Of a DNA stretch of 64,000 nt, positions 23,448 through 38,400 are shown in pieces. Location: the NCBI GenBank assembly GCA_013433145.1, contig CM024169.1, forward strand, positions 3,162,001 to 3,226,000. Reading direction: 5' to 3'. The DNA is from Ascaris suum. Taxonomy: Eukaryota; Nematoda; Chromadorea; Rhabditida; Ascarididae. The number at the start of each line of letters is the position of its first letter. Position 1 is the first letter of the stretch. The notes beneath the pieces are model-generated. The model saw nothing but the letters and a program-made list of their open reading frames with translations, was not told the origin of the DNA and searched no databases. A program made the position numbers and the translations under genes.

Positions 23448-26400
23448 CACTCTACTCGCTGTTTCATTTTTCGTAATCTTTTGTGTATATCCTTCGTGTG
23501 TACGTCTCTTCTGTTGAGTAGCTGCTGTTATGTTGGATGTTACGAGAACCGGCTTTCCAGCGTTGCTGTAATTAGATTCGATGACGATGACTTGAGGGAA
23601 GTGCTGCCTAGCGAATACTTGCGAGTTGTAATGTACAGCTTGTTGTTACCTGGATTGTCCTGTTCGAGGGTCTCTTAGCATCTCAGTTTAGAAAGATGGA
23701 AAAACATTTCACTTTTCTTATGAGGTATTCATTCCGTTTTATTGCGGACAATTCTTCAAGTTATAAGCGTCAAAGTTTAAAGAAATTGGTCTTAAACGTA
23801 AAGTGACGATGTTGTTACCTGTTAAAGATAGTATATATTAAAGGGTTGATTGTACTAGAGACATAGCCAAGCCAAAGAAATAATGAGGCTATACCGGGTG
23901 GTACAGCACAACTCTCGCCACAGAAACCCACAGCAAAATTTGCGGCAAAGAATGGCGTCCAGCAGACGAAAAAGCAGCCGAATACAACCGCAAGCACCCT
24001 TGTTGCCTGAAAATTCATTTTGTTGCTTTCAGTGATGCGAGTCTTTTGTTTTGTCTTGTCAGATAGCCCAGTATTCTATGGTAGTTGTTGATGAATTGAA
24101 CGATGAAGTAATCCTTTCGCCCCCAAATGAGCTAATTAATATAGAAGAGTTTAAGGGACTTACGTATTGGGGTAATTATCGTCCACTCGTAAGTTCTTTC
24201 TATCCGCTTTACATACGATCTTTGATGCGCATTGATGATTGGTTTAAATGTGTTCAATTTTTTTTCGGACAGAAAAAATCAACAGTGGGATTTCTCACTG
24301 GCGAAAGGAAATGGGAAAAGCACAATGAGAGACCAAGGAAATGGGTGGACGCGCTTTTCGGAGCGTTTTGAGATTCATTCAGCGGCGTTCAAAGCGATAT
24401 TTGCGCATGTTGTTTTGCGTTGGGCAATGAAAACAATTCAGCAAACGCGATGGCATTGTTTGATGCAGTCGAGCTAGGGAAAGGAAGGTGGAATTGTTTA
24501 CCTTATGTTCATTGGCTAGATCCTGACTAGTGATTAGTAGCGAGCTCTTTCTGCTGATACGAGAAGTGACCGCAAATATAGCCGATGAGGTTCGAGCTCC
24601 TATTCTCCTCAGCTTGCCTCTCTCCTCCTGCAGCAAGCGAATGTGGGTATCTGTGAACTGATCCAACTGATTCCAGAATGTAGTACGCAGGTGGATAAGT
24701 GAACAGAAGTGGGGAGGGGGAGGGAGGCAGATTTTCTTTGGTAAAATTATGTATCAGTTAGAGAAAGAACCAAAGCCTATGTGGGTCGTGAGGTTCGTGA
24801 CATGTGAAATAGAAACGTTGTATGAACGGTACCGGAGTATTCACTCTTGTCAATTCTACCCGATGGGAAGTATGCAACTTCGCAATCGCATAGCAAGTTT
24901 TGCCGAATGGAAGTTGAGGTCACCTTATTTTTGCTATCGGATGGTAAAGCAGTAAGTTGCAGCTCATCTTCGATGAGCAGTGGAGGGTGTGTCCCTCGAA
25001 GCGAAGAGTAACCGCCAATATTGACGCTATTCTTATGAAGCATTCCATTTGACATACTGAAATTAGTAGAGTCTTAAATAAATATATGGATGGGGTGAAT
25101 GAAGAAAGCCATTAAAGTGAGAGTAGGTAATAACTGAAGAGATATTGAAAATCTATAAAACTTCGCACATTGAAGAAGGATGTGGAAGGTGAAGAAAAAA
25201 TTATTCAATTTGCAAGCAGTTTCTGCTTTCCACATTTCGATTATTCGAAGCACTATTGAGATGATGCAGCCAACAACGGGAAAATGACGCTCTATTATTA
25301 CTTTCTTTGACAGCATTACTCTTTCAAGCACTCAAGAATAATGAATGAGTCTGTTGAGCTAACACACCTTGCCAACACCTGAGAGTTGCGAACAAAGATT
25401 GCAAATTATTTGAATGAAACATATTAGGGCAGTATTTTCCCTCGAGAATCTTGTGCTACGCGGATCTCACTCGGGACGTCGAAAAAGTCGATGCGGAAAG
25501 TTTAATTGTCTCACATCGACTGCCTCATAGTCAGTTCAGCATTCGGAAACAGTTGCATGTCCTTAATGTGATACTAAACTAATAATATTATTGGATGCAT
25601 TGAAATTGGGGTATAAATGCAATAAAGAAAAAGTCTTATTGAAGTGGGGATTAAAACCTTATGATGTTGCATTGAATTGCTCCAAGAAAGGAACCTTGAT
25701 TGGCCAAGTCTGCGATGAGGTAATGTACGCCGTAAGCCATTCGATCGATTGCTAGCACGTTGCGATAACTGTGACGCTTGCTTCTTAAGCAGAGTGGTCG
25801 TCTTTGTATAAGTGACAGCCATTACAATAAATGGTATGAGAAATGCGAATGTCGATCCATAGACCATATAGTATCGATTGGAGATGGCACATGAGTTGCG
25901 TTGCAGTATATTCGTTGGGTCAATTAAAGCGGCGATCGCGATTGGGCATGAAATTAATATCGTAATAAGCCATACGAACGTGATCTTCAGAGTGGTCATA
26001 GTGCGTGATCGATTACGGAACTTAAGTGGTCTTGAGATTCCTAAGAATCGATCCAGAGAAATCATCGACATGTGTACGATACTTGCGGTACATAGGAAAA
26101 CATCCGCATATACATATAGTAGACACACCGAGAAGCTCCATGTCCATACACCTGCAGTGGCGATTCGCATTATTTGCTTAAATAAGCCGATGAGTATACG
26201 TGATATATAATTGTATTCTGCATTGCCCTGCGGTTAGGTACATACCGTTTTCGATTGCAGTTTACCGCTACTCGAATGGATGTTGATATTGCACTTTTAA
26301 AGCCTTCATTGCGTTTTTGCGAGAATTCAAAACCGCTGCAATGCGGAAAGCCATTATAAACAAATGCGGAACAGGTTGATTTTTGCAAAGCGCAATGCTT

Positions 26401-29400
26401 TGTAAGACGTTAAAATGCATTGCGGATATGGCTGTTAACGGCATAGAATTCTCGAGTAGGGTGCGCATTTGAAGAGTATTTCAACAAATTATTATATTCA
26501 CTGCTAGACATACTAATTCAACTATGTAAGCGGAAGCTCTACTTTATTTCTGTTATTCTTTGATAACATTATTGGTAACATTTCCCAATTGGTTGGAGCA
26601 TTTTTGATGAAAATATTGCAGCTTAAATGGACGAAATAATGCCTCATCAATATATGAGATAGATTTAAGAGTATTCGATGTAATGTTGAAAACAGTTCTG
26701 TCGTTTCTAATATGGCGATATGGCGTTTAAACACTCAACGGTTCGTATATCGAAAGGAAGTGAATTCATTGTGTTTGATGTTTGTGCGTTTAAATTAACT
26801 GGTATCATCCTCGGATTTTATGATGAATGTAAAGGTTGTTTGTATCGAAAAGTATGGAATCGGCCGGCCCAATATTGCTTAATAAGAGTTGACGCAATAT
26901 TTGATTGCGAATTTTTGTTATATCTGATTGATTTCCCATTGGTTAACGAAATATCCAAAGATTTTGGTGAAATCACACGAGTTTGATCATCTTTTCTCTC
27001 TCTTTCTTACTTCCTGATCACTTTTCCCTCTCTCTTAGACCGTGATCATTTTTTCTCTCTCCCTCATATCTCCTCTTCCAGCCATTTTTTTAATCGTTTC
27101 CTATATCCAGCTGTTTTTAATTCCTCTTCTATCTCCTCCTATGAACGCATTGTTGTGGGTAAATAGCATGTTGCATGGGGCTATTCGAAAATTTTTTGCG
27201 ATTCTATTTCTCAGTTTCTCACCTTAAAATAAAACATTAATTGTTAGAGGGCCATTAAAAGAATTTTATTGGCAGCAAGTTTTCTTGAGTTAAGCGCTGG
27301 ATGTAGAATTTACCAATAATCTCTATGTGAGGGATTTAATGTGCAAACGATTCACTTGTTTGCTTTATTCATTCAGATATAATTCATTTTGCGCACATAG
27401 AAATATTTGTGCTTTTTTTTTGAAAAATTAGTACAGAGAATTTTCTGTGAGAATGTGAATTTATGAGTTTCGCAGTTGAGGGAGCATTATGTCATAAACA
27501 TTTGCTGCGAAAATTAGGATCGCTTAGGCAAGCTTACTTAAATAATTGCTCTCCTTAAGGAGATTCTTGATCAATGAAAATAAAAACTAATCAGTATTGG
27601 GGGAAAGTCTCGCGTCAGTTAATCGTGATTGAATAGCGAAAATGATTGAGACTCATTCTGCACATTGCTCCCACATTTTCCCTTTTTTCGGCTATAAATT
27701 TTTAACGGTTGATTTATATGTCCGTACGGTTTGCTACTTTAAAATGCCTATTCGGCGAATTTGAAATAAAATATAATGCAAATAAAACATAATAATACAT
27801 TAAAGAACAAATAAAGCGAATGATACGGGAAGCATTTGTGAACTTTTTTCTCTGCGCCACATTATCAGCATGAAAGAATTTCTTTGCACCACGTTAGTTT
27901 TTTTATTCATAAGAAGTACGTTGAAAAGCAACAACAACAATGTGCTTATTTTACTATAAATGTTAGAAAAGCGGTATTTTGTATCGTGATAGTGGGATGT
28001 CGAGGAAGTATAAAACAGTGCAGCTTCTAGCTACACTCTTTGAGAAGTATTCTAATCAACAATGGATAATTAGGACACAATTGTGATAAGATCGCTTATC
28101 AGATGATATCATTGAGTAAGGTAAATGTTCATCCGAGCACAGTGAAAGCCTTTTCAACTAAGCAAATTCGTGAGGAGTACTTCAATCGGACGTTGTGTTT
28201 AGTGCATTTGATTATCCCACTTCACATTCCGTTCTCAGTTGTGCAGCCTATGAAACGGCTTATTTGATTTATTCACTTAGTTGATTGATTCTGAAAATAC
28301 CAACTCCACTCCTCTTCCTTCCCTTCGTTCATTTCTGGAGGTGATGGTAATTGCCCGTCTCCCTTCAATTTTGGAGGTTATTTGAGATAATTAGTTTATT
28401 TATCGGAGTGCCTTTTAATTATTGAAACTGTGAGCATCTTATATGGCTTTATATGGTTCATAGGGAACCGATTAGTGGCAGTCGGTAGATTATATGAGAA
28501 TGCTTATGTGGTAATTAATAAGTTTATTTTCGGAAATGATATCTTCATGAATGGGAGATGAGACCATCAGTATATAGTGATTCCTGATCCTGTGATTAGC
28601 GGCACTGAGTTAAGCGAGGAATAGGATGGAAGACAGAAGAGTAAAAAGGTTGACTTCAATTCATTAATTTTTTATAGTGTTGAAATAAAGTTAATCTCCT
28701 ACCGTCGTATATTAGCGGCATTAAAAACTGCAGTTTTAATTGAATATCACAATATTACTACATTATAAACGCTTGTATTATTCACAACATCTTAACGTTA
28801 ATCATTTATTGTGTTACAAACATGTTGTGTTATATTAGTGTTAAATTTTCTTGAGCATATATCAAAGAATCTCTCTCACTTACCATGTCTTACTTCTACA
28901 AGTAGGCTTAATGGCATAACAATACTACAGACGAAGAGATCGGCAAGGGCCAGAGAGAATAAAAAGTAGTTGGTGACGTTGTGAAGGCGACGGTCAAACC
29001 AGATCGCCATACAGACAAGTAGGTTGCCGAGTAGACCGACCGCGCACAACAAGGGCAGCAATAGCAATGCTAGCACATTTGATGTTTGGCGCGTTGCAAC
29101 TGGCACGCGTACATGCGTGAACTGCCACTCGGACATGCGTGGTGGCAGGTTGTTGCACGATACAGGTGCTGCTTGACGATGTTGGATGTGTGGTGTTGAT
29201 TTCGTGCACCGATGTTGGGGTCCTGCATGAGGGCAACGGCGCGTGGCTAACGCCTTCCTTACGTCACCTTCATGGGGCTGTGTCTTGTCACCTGCAGCAC
29301 CAACTCGACAAGCTATCTTCGTATGCTTGGTGCTGCTAAAAGTGCAGCAACTTAACGAATATCTTCAAGTGCAATGAGTTTTTGTGTCAATAAAGCCGAA

Positions 29401-32400
29401 GAGTCGTTGCTTGCTGTCTCGCTCGCATAAGTGTCGACTGTCGGTCAAAGTTCAACGGATTTGTCTCCTAGGAGCCCGCATTCCATTTGCGAGATATATC
29501 CAGCGAGCAGTCGAAGGCAGTGAGGTTTTCAAGAGCAATAGCAGCAATATTGATGAGGTGAAGGGAAGGGAGTAAAAATGACGGGGCCGATGCACGGGTC
29601 TAGTGGGTTGTCGAGGAGATTGGCGGCATCAGTGCTCGTGAAGTAGCGATCGCAGAACGAGGTACTTGGGGCCGCCTCTCGTCTCGGATTCGTTGTGCTG
29701 CACTTACAAGCAGCCAGCCGGCCTCAAAAACTACCGCCGAAGGCTTTCCCAACGAAGGCGGAGTCGCAGCGCATATTTCACATCGAAATGCTTTTCAAGC
29801 TTTACTTGTCGGTGCAAAAGTGCGCAACATGTCTGCTGTGCAGTGTTTGCGTTGCGTCTTATGGCAACATTCGTTATTGAGTGCGCTCTTGGGGTGATTT
29901 TCCACTTTATAGTGCTCTGCGTTGTTCATATTTTTCTAGAGGGATATAGGGCGATGGGAGAAGCTTCATTTCTAAATCCGATGGCTTTATGCAATTGCCG
30001 AAATTGCAGTGATGCGGAACAATGCCTCAGTTATACGGGCATGCTTGTCGAACATTTCAATCCACATGTTCGATATGGCGCTGCGATGGCATTGGGCATC
30101 TCGTGTGCTGGATCCGGATACAAGGTCTGATTCTTTTCATTTGCGAAAATTATCGGTTTTTTTTAATTTTTGAAGTTTTTATCTTCGAGTGGAATCTTTC
30201 TGGAAGAGTTCATGTAAAAGATTTATTGCATTGGAGATACAGCTATTTGAACGAATAACTCTTTTCGTTTAGAATAGAATTTTACTAACTTATTGGCTCA
30301 TCTGATAATTTGCTCTTATTTTTTTATGCGTTGCGGTATGAAATTCTTATTTATTTTCCATCTTTTTTATTGTTATTTTTCTTTTTTTTTTTTGTATTTG
30401 ATCAGTGAAGTGTTATCTCTCCACGATAATCAAAGAGTGCTTTCAAAAGTCATCATATCGTTACTAGTAAGGAATTTCACGAACATTGCTATTACTAATT
30501 CAGATATGTACTATGTGCTGCTTCATTAAAGAAGAGGCACTAAAGAGCCTCTTTAAAGGAAACCCCTTTGATGGTGGACGCAGAGAATTATGAATTTTTC
30601 TCCTCAAATCATACCAATAAATCGCTTATTATAAAATTTTTGTTTTTATTGCGATTTGAGTTTTTTGAACATCGCAATAATTTCCATTGAATCCGAAAAT
30701 TTTCATTTTACAATTTTTGATGCAAGGAAGCACCGCTGTATTTTTGCTTCTGATGATTAGTCGATCAGTTTTCTTATAGAATTATAATAATAGATGAATT
30801 TTCTGAAAGAGCGATTCCAATTTCTTGAAATGCTCGTTATGGGGGCTGTTTTTGAGTGGCAGTTGATTGCTCTTTTCCCGGCCTCCCTTTGCAGTTCCTT
30901 TTATCAAGTCAGCTATTTCCGCATTTTGCTAACAAAAGTTAAACATACAATGATTCATGCAAACCTTTAATAGGTTCATTCTTTTGCAAACTTCCATTTG
31001 CAATGCTCGTTATAGCGTGATTATATCTTTGTAGATACATACATGTTCGTATGCTTGTCCGTCTGTTTGTCTGTCTCGCTGTCGGTAGATTCATCTATTG
31101 CTTCACCGACGGTAGGATGGAAAGATTTCTTGAGTTTAATATACATATAGAGGTTGACCTAGCAAGCCATCTTTCAGCTTTATGCAAGCCATATATATAT
31201 TTTGATCAAATCAGAAAGGATGAATCTTTTATAAGAGGTTTGTTTGAGCAGTCGGTTCGATTGAAATTTGAATCAGTTGTTGATTAGATGATTCGGTAGT
31301 GAATAAAGCACATCAGACATTGTTAGTATCGATGCCAGTAATAAAGTACAAAGCACAATATTAAAAAATTGTTTACATTTTTGAGATATGGAACTCTTTT
31401 CGAATTTCGTACATCAATATGAAGGTTGCTGAAACTCATTTATGGTTCACATTATACTTTGCGTTTTTCTTCACTCTAAATGCTGTGATATCCAAAGTGA
31501 TACTGCCATAAAGACAGACAAACACATACATGCAATCATAAAATGAATTTTGGGAGTATAGATTTGTGGAAATGGATTAATGAATTTAGCGAAAAAAAAG
31601 CTGTTGAGTGGTTCGGTGAAAATATTCATTTATGCTGTGTGTGATAAAGTGACAGCTGTTGAACGGTTGTAATGCTTTTTCAAGAACGATTCCATTGAAC
31701 ATTTTTGATCACCGTTACGTAAATGTCAATCAGATTCGCTTTTTTCGAAAGTCTTTCGAATCTAAAAACTATTTCAAATCGACATTTTCATAGGTTCTTT
31801 CTATGCTAATTCACGCTTTCTTTGTGCATCTTTTTTTTTCTTGAACTTTAGAGAAAATATTTCGCTTAGGGGGATAGAGTTTGTTCTATTTTATTGGTTT
31901 TGAATATCCGCTCTCTCAACAGCTAACCTCGAAAAACTATAGTGATAGATTTTAATCATTTACTGAAATTTGCACGTCAAGGATCACTCAAACATTGGTC
32001 TTGAATTTCTCGAAGAAAGATTTCGATGAAATTTCGCCACCATTGTGTTCATTTGTTGTGAACTTTACTGACCCTTGCTCATTCTGAACTGAATAAGATT
32101 ACGACCATGTCCTTTGGTCATTATCTGAATTCACCTGCGCTCGTCCATAAGCGGGCGAACTTCGACTCCGACCAATAGGGGTGGGCAAGCTTCCATCCTG
32201 ACCAGTGGACTTCACTCCTGATTCAGAATCCGATCGCAACTGAGGGTTAAGGTAGAGCAATATTTAATCGTTCTTCGACATCATTGCAATTTTTTACGGC
32301 TGTTTTTTTTTTCTGATCAAAATTGATATTTCAATAAACGATCAATTTTTTGATGCAATCAGTTTGATCGTTTTTTCAATCATTTTCTGTGTACTGTTCA

Positions 32401-35400
32401 AAATTATTAATTCTTCATGATTAAAAGAGACCTGTGTAAAGGACGATCAATAATTTTCACTGTTTGCGTTAATAATCCACAAAACTTAGTGGCCATATCT
32501 ATTTATTTGGCGAACCTATTTCAAGTTTAGAAAAGCTACTTTTAAACTATGTTCCCCGTGGAACGATTGATCGATTGTAGAAAATTAAACGGAAGGAGGG
32601 AGAATAAAATAATACTTATGGGAAGGATAGAAGTTTGTTTTGTTAGAACATAATGATAGAAAGGAATTTGCATATTGCAAAACAAAAGGAATTGTTAAAG
32701 ACATATTATGAAGCTTCATACTTATGCATATAGTATTTGTATGTGTATGTTGTTGTCTGCATGGCTGTGTACTTGGCTGTTTATTTACTTAGTTGTTTCG
32801 ATTCAGTAAATAGAGGACGTAGAGATTATGGATATGCGCAAATAGATGACTTTATTGAGATGGATCTCGCGCCGATATATCTCAACCAACAGTTATTAGA
32901 ATATCATTAGATTGTAGTTGTTGTCTCACTGAGTTCGTTGAATCGCAGAATACATTTGCATATTTAATGAGATTGTGGTCGTCATTTAATGGTCACTAAT
33001 TCAGCACTGGAACATATACACTCATTGGATTTATTGAGGCGAGACGTTGAATGCTAATTTTCGTTTAATTATAATGCTAATCAGCGTAAAGTTTTACGGA
33101 AAAGTAAGATTTAAAAAAATTCTTTTGGAAACACTTGAAGGGTTTTCAGCTTCACTTATAATGAGAAGTGATGGTTTTTCTGCGCTGTTAGATTCTACCG
33201 GAGATTTTATCTCCAAAGAGATGGATGCAGGTGCATCGAACGGAACTACTCATCATAGAGCATTTTTCTTCAGTATAGAAATTTGTTTTTGGGAACGACG
33301 AAAATTATTCATACTTCTATCGAGGTTGTTCTACAGCTACTTTTAAGATCACGTGACGACGGATTATAGAAATGAAGTTCGCCTTACTCATCAGCTGTCG
33401 ATTTGTTTAGTTTTCTTTTTTTTTTGAGAAAGAAAGGCGGAAAAATTCGCTTGACACCATACGTACTAGAGAGACTGCTGACTTTTTTTGTGAATTTTTT
33501 TGTTTTATTGGATGGGAAATCAGCCTTGTTTCCACTGGTTATCTAGCTGTCAAGAAACATTACGCCTCTGACAAATAATCTAATGAATTGGTGGGAAAGT
33601 TTTTCGGAATTTATTACCTGACAACAAGGTCAGTTTTCATCATTTCGCTTCAAATTAACTACAGTGAAAAAAAAATTTTCCAATCATCTGCTCATTTCAT
33701 ATTATTATGGAAGCACGCACCTAGGTGTCCACTTTTCAGTACATTGATCAACTGACCACTTCCTCGCATTCGCATGGAAAAAAATCAATTTTTCGCAGCT
33801 CTTCATAAGAATTTAGGAAAAAAGACATGACGGAGTAAAACGAATGCAGATTTCATAATCTCTGTCGAAATCTGGCCTGGGAAAACTTTCGGTCAATCGT
33901 CGTGAGATGCTTGCGGTATGATTTTCACTGCTTTCCAAAAAACGAAAATTCTTGTTATTTCTCAAAAGGTTTTATAACAGGAAGATATTTCCTACTAATA
34001 AGTCATTCGGTCGAATTCCCGTGCAAAGATGTTTTAGAAGCAGCTAAAAACAGATTTCAGCAATCATGAAATTTTTTATTTCAGAGCATCAAAAATCAGG
34101 TTTTTCACTAAAACTTTCAAAAAAATCAGTAATTAGTAAGTTACATTTCACTCTCAGTGTGACAGAAGTATTCGTTTTCATTCAGCAGTGTAATTGGATT
34201 TCAGGTGCTATTTGTATTCGCAGTGAATGCTTTGGCAACTTTTCACTCGCTACGTTCCCAAATTTTTTGCATATAAAAGCGAAACGATTCTGAATTACAT
34301 CAGTGAGGAATTTTTGTTGAAGTGTACGTGCAAGTGCTTTTTGATATGGAAAAATGAATGCTGTGACTCTTTCACAGCCGTGTTCGTTCCGTGAAATGAT
34401 AAGGTCATCAGCTCTCGCCTATTTGATATCTGTTTACTTTGCATATTTGGAGTTGAATGACAGTAATTTTATTAGACAGTGTTCTTCTTTAATATGCTAA
34501 TGTGTAAGCCTGATTGAGTAGCTAAAACAATCGCTAGAGCGCTAGGAAGTTGTTTGATGATAGTATGCTGCGTTCCTTGAATCTAAATTTTAAAAAAAAA
34601 AGAGGAGTTTGTTGAAAAAAATTTCGCATTTACATTTTCGATCCTCATCGAATTTCTTGAGTTTAGCAAATAGAAAATATGAGCTGATATAATCGTTTTA
34701 TAAGTTGAAGAAGATTGAAAGCAACGTGAAATTGTTTTTAATGAATTCCTTTGTGTTCGAAATCTTTCTCAAAGAAGCTCTTTCAGAATTCTCGCCAGGT
34801 TTCAGGCATCTGTTGTGTTGGTTCCTTTGCAGTTTCTAACCGTAAATTAAGTTGCACATTTTTACTTCCATTGGTTGGTTTGGGAATTACTTGATCATAC
34901 GGATTGTTGTGAAATTTCTTTGATCAATTCAAGCCAAAATTCGATCTTTTCCCATCAAAATGCATAGACACAAATACGGTATATGTTATGTTTGATTGAG
35001 CGGTGCCATTTGATATCGCACTAATATTTGCTTGATTTCTTTGTGCTGGTGCGATATTGACATCATTTAAATAAATATATCCGATAGAGTCGCATCATGT
35101 TTTGTATGTGTGTATCTGTATGTGTATGTCTGTGGGTTGTTGATCGCTATTCTAAAAGAGCAAAAATTTGATTACATCATTTCGGCAATATGACGATTAT
35201 GCTCGTTAACGTGCGGAAAAGTGTTTTTTAATCGGTGAATTGGCGAAAGATTTTGATTGGTTTAGTTGAGTGTGGTGCAATAATTGATGGAAGTGCGTTT
35301 ACACGTTCAATTGCGCATATAATCAAATTGAAAATGAGATTTATTTCAAATTCAGTCTTCTTGCACGATTATCGCCTTCTAAGGGGAACCTCTTTAAGTG

Positions 35401-38400
35401 TGGGCATAAATTTATCATTGTTGGTCGCATTTCCCTAGCGGCGTTTTTCTTCGCTGGTCGCTTGTCATATGCAAAATGTATGCTGGCATTGCATTGCATT
35501 GCATTATGTGGTGCTGTACAAAGCACGGTTATAACATATGAATAGAAAGTGGTATATTTGCAAAAGTGTGAAACGATCATGTGGATAGGTATTTCGGTAA
35601 CGGTTGCATTGATAGTTGGTTCATAACGGGAATCAGGGGGATAGTTTTGAGAGAGTAGAGTGATGGCGAATTCTCTTACTTGCAGCATTTTTCTTCATCT
35701 CCGTTTGGGCACTCGACTGTGCCAGGATAGAAGCTGAAATGGTTTTGTGAGGGTTCATCAGGTTAAAGATATATTACATTTTGACTACGTCACAGCACCG
35801 TCATTACTGATATGTATTTGCGTTGGCCTAATTTGTTAAAATTATTGTGCCAACATTATCAGAAAAACACTGAAGCGGTTCATTGCCATGTTGGGCAATA
35901 TTAATTTCCCTTACTCAGTATTTGAAAGTCCCCGTAGACACTTGCGCCCAAAAGTAGTTACGGCATAATGCACTGTATCGTTCCATGGCGATGGAGTTTG
36001 AGGACGTAAAGAAGCAGTTATGTATGGTTTTGCGCCGATAGTAAATTGTCGTACTTCATAGGACAGAACCCCCGATTATGGGACGTCTAGCTCTATTGGC
36101 AGCACTCTTAAAGATGCAGATTCCTTTTTCACGTGCGATATCCCCGCGCGCTCTTCATTACCTTCTATTGTGGGACCATATGCCAAAGAATACCACTGCA
36201 CTTTACAACAGTCCACATTTATCACCATGGATGCATTACGCATTTCTCGTCTTTATTAGATCTCCACGATATCCGTAAATAGCCCCTTAATCTGCAAGGA
36301 TGATTACTCTCTGAGAAATTTTGGCAGAGGTAGAGAAGAGAATGGGAGAAAGCTGGAGAATATGCGAGAATGTCATATGAGGTGAGTGATTCCAAGAGTT
36401 TTGAGTTGATGCGTTTGAACGGGTGGATTTTATTGAATGTGTGCAGCTTCCGCGTTTTTGTTTGCTATGCGTCACGGTGGACATTTGTTCGATTAGGGTG
36501 TAACGTGTGAATGTTTTTTCGACGATAAATTACTATCAATAAATCACGGAAAAAAGAACAATGTTTGTGCTGAAAAGTGGTGATAGCTGTTCATCTTGCT
36601 TGCTCATAATCGTTTTCAGTGATCGCATACGTTGAGGGGCGTCGATGAGACGACATTTCGTGGGCTGATTGTTTAGTTGGCTCATTGTCCTATTGATGGA
36701 CCCTCATTAAGATGCTTATGGCTTTCGAAATGTCACCACTTTATAGCTGACTGCCTGATGGCGACACATTGCATCATGATGGTATAGCGTTGATGATTTT
36801 ATATTGGAAAACGACATCATCTAATGAAGTAATACAGCACTCTAATGTTGCATCATAAGACTTTCCACATCGATCGCTTAGGGAGGGAATTCGTTGTGGG
36901 GAAATAATATGAGTCAGCTTTATGAATTGTGCGTTTATGAACGCTTTCATATTGTTCGTAAATTAAATTGCACAAATCGATAGATGGCTGCTTGTCTTCG
37001 CCATAAGCCGTTCACTGAGAATGAGGCTATCTTGGATGTTTTTATAGAAATCACCGTGTGAGAAATCGGCTTCAAAAAATTGCATAGGCTGAGAAGCGAA
37101 TGTTTATATGCAGTATGAATGCGAGCAGGTGCATTTCGTGCAAGTGATAATGAATAGAAATAGGTTAGCAATGAGGACGAGTGTTGGAATTCGATGTTGG
37201 TAGGAAAGAGGCGGCTTGAGCTTCTATATATTCAAGGGCCATAATTTGAATTAATATAAACCCGAAAGGATGGAGCGTTATTGGAAGGTTTCTTGCGTGA
37301 GTTGTGATCTCAAAATTTCACTTCCAGAATCTTGCAGTGAAAACCCAGTGAGTTGTAATCGCATTCGATGATGCACTGAAAATTTTTGAGCGGAGTTTTC
37401 AACTTTTTTAGCGACAGAACGGCTCTGTCCCATCTTCTGTAATTTTTTTCCCACGTCTTCGCTCCCTCCCGCTCCCCTACACCTCCGCATCCGCATTCCT
37501 TCTCTAAAGACCCATGGAAGTGGTGGATTTCTATTAGTGGAGTTTACTAATAGGTATGCATAGGCGTTCCGCCTCCTTAATTAGGCAAATTGCTACGAGA
37601 CGTGTTGACCGCAGGTTTTTTCATCATTGTTTCCCAATTCAATCCTTTCTCCATTTTTTTTCATATTTTTGCAATTTTTTCGCAAGCTCAATATTCATAC
37701 AAAACTTTCCACGTATTCATCGATCCCAGACAATATTCGAATCTTCGATGTTGCTGTTCGCATTCGCGATCAGTATTTTTATCAATGCGCAGTTGGAGTT
37801 CATAGCTTGCTTGGTATTTATCAAAATTATTACTTTTATCTCCTTTTTTCGTCTCTTAGAATTCTTTTAATTTTTGACTATTTGAATTGACTAAAGGGCT
37901 GTGGTGTATATCCTTGTTGAGCAGATATATTGCAGTTTCTCTAGCTACCAATGATCTTCGATTTTGAACAGCATAGCATGGCAGCTTTGAGAACTTTAAA
38001 ATGCGAGATTTTCATACACAAAAGTGAGCATAAAATAGCGAGTAACGCTAAAGAAACGGGCTTGAAGATGGGCAATTTGCAGTTTGCTGTAATTTCGATT
38101 TGTTTTAATCGCGGAGACTTCAGTTGTCGCTTCAATGAAGAATGGATTGAAATGGAACCGGATTGAATGTTTTCAAAATTTGCTGATCTATGTATTCCTC
38201 AAAAATCATCTTGCAAGTAGGAGGAGAGGCAAAAGGGAAAAGGAAAATGATGGGGAGCGAGTGGGTGAGGCTTCTGTTTGGTTTGTCTGACACTTCCAAA
38301 TTATGACTCACAAGGCTTTATTCCATTGATGGACTCCGATAGATTGAATTCGGAATATTATCTCAACATTCCAAACCCAGGATATTTGATCACACTTCCG

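Noticed and set aside
22234..29136. Calling the nested receptor a D2-like dopamine receptor
   Set aside because: ISCP in helix 4 and the W-x-F-S after helix 2 are D2-like, but G5.42/A5.46, TASIVH and the C-x-E-S-C of loop 3 fit 5-HT2 better. A tree would decide.
32095..32245. Locally GC-richer patch in intron 14
   Set aside because: Both strands contain stops in all readable frames and no RNA-like fold was evident.
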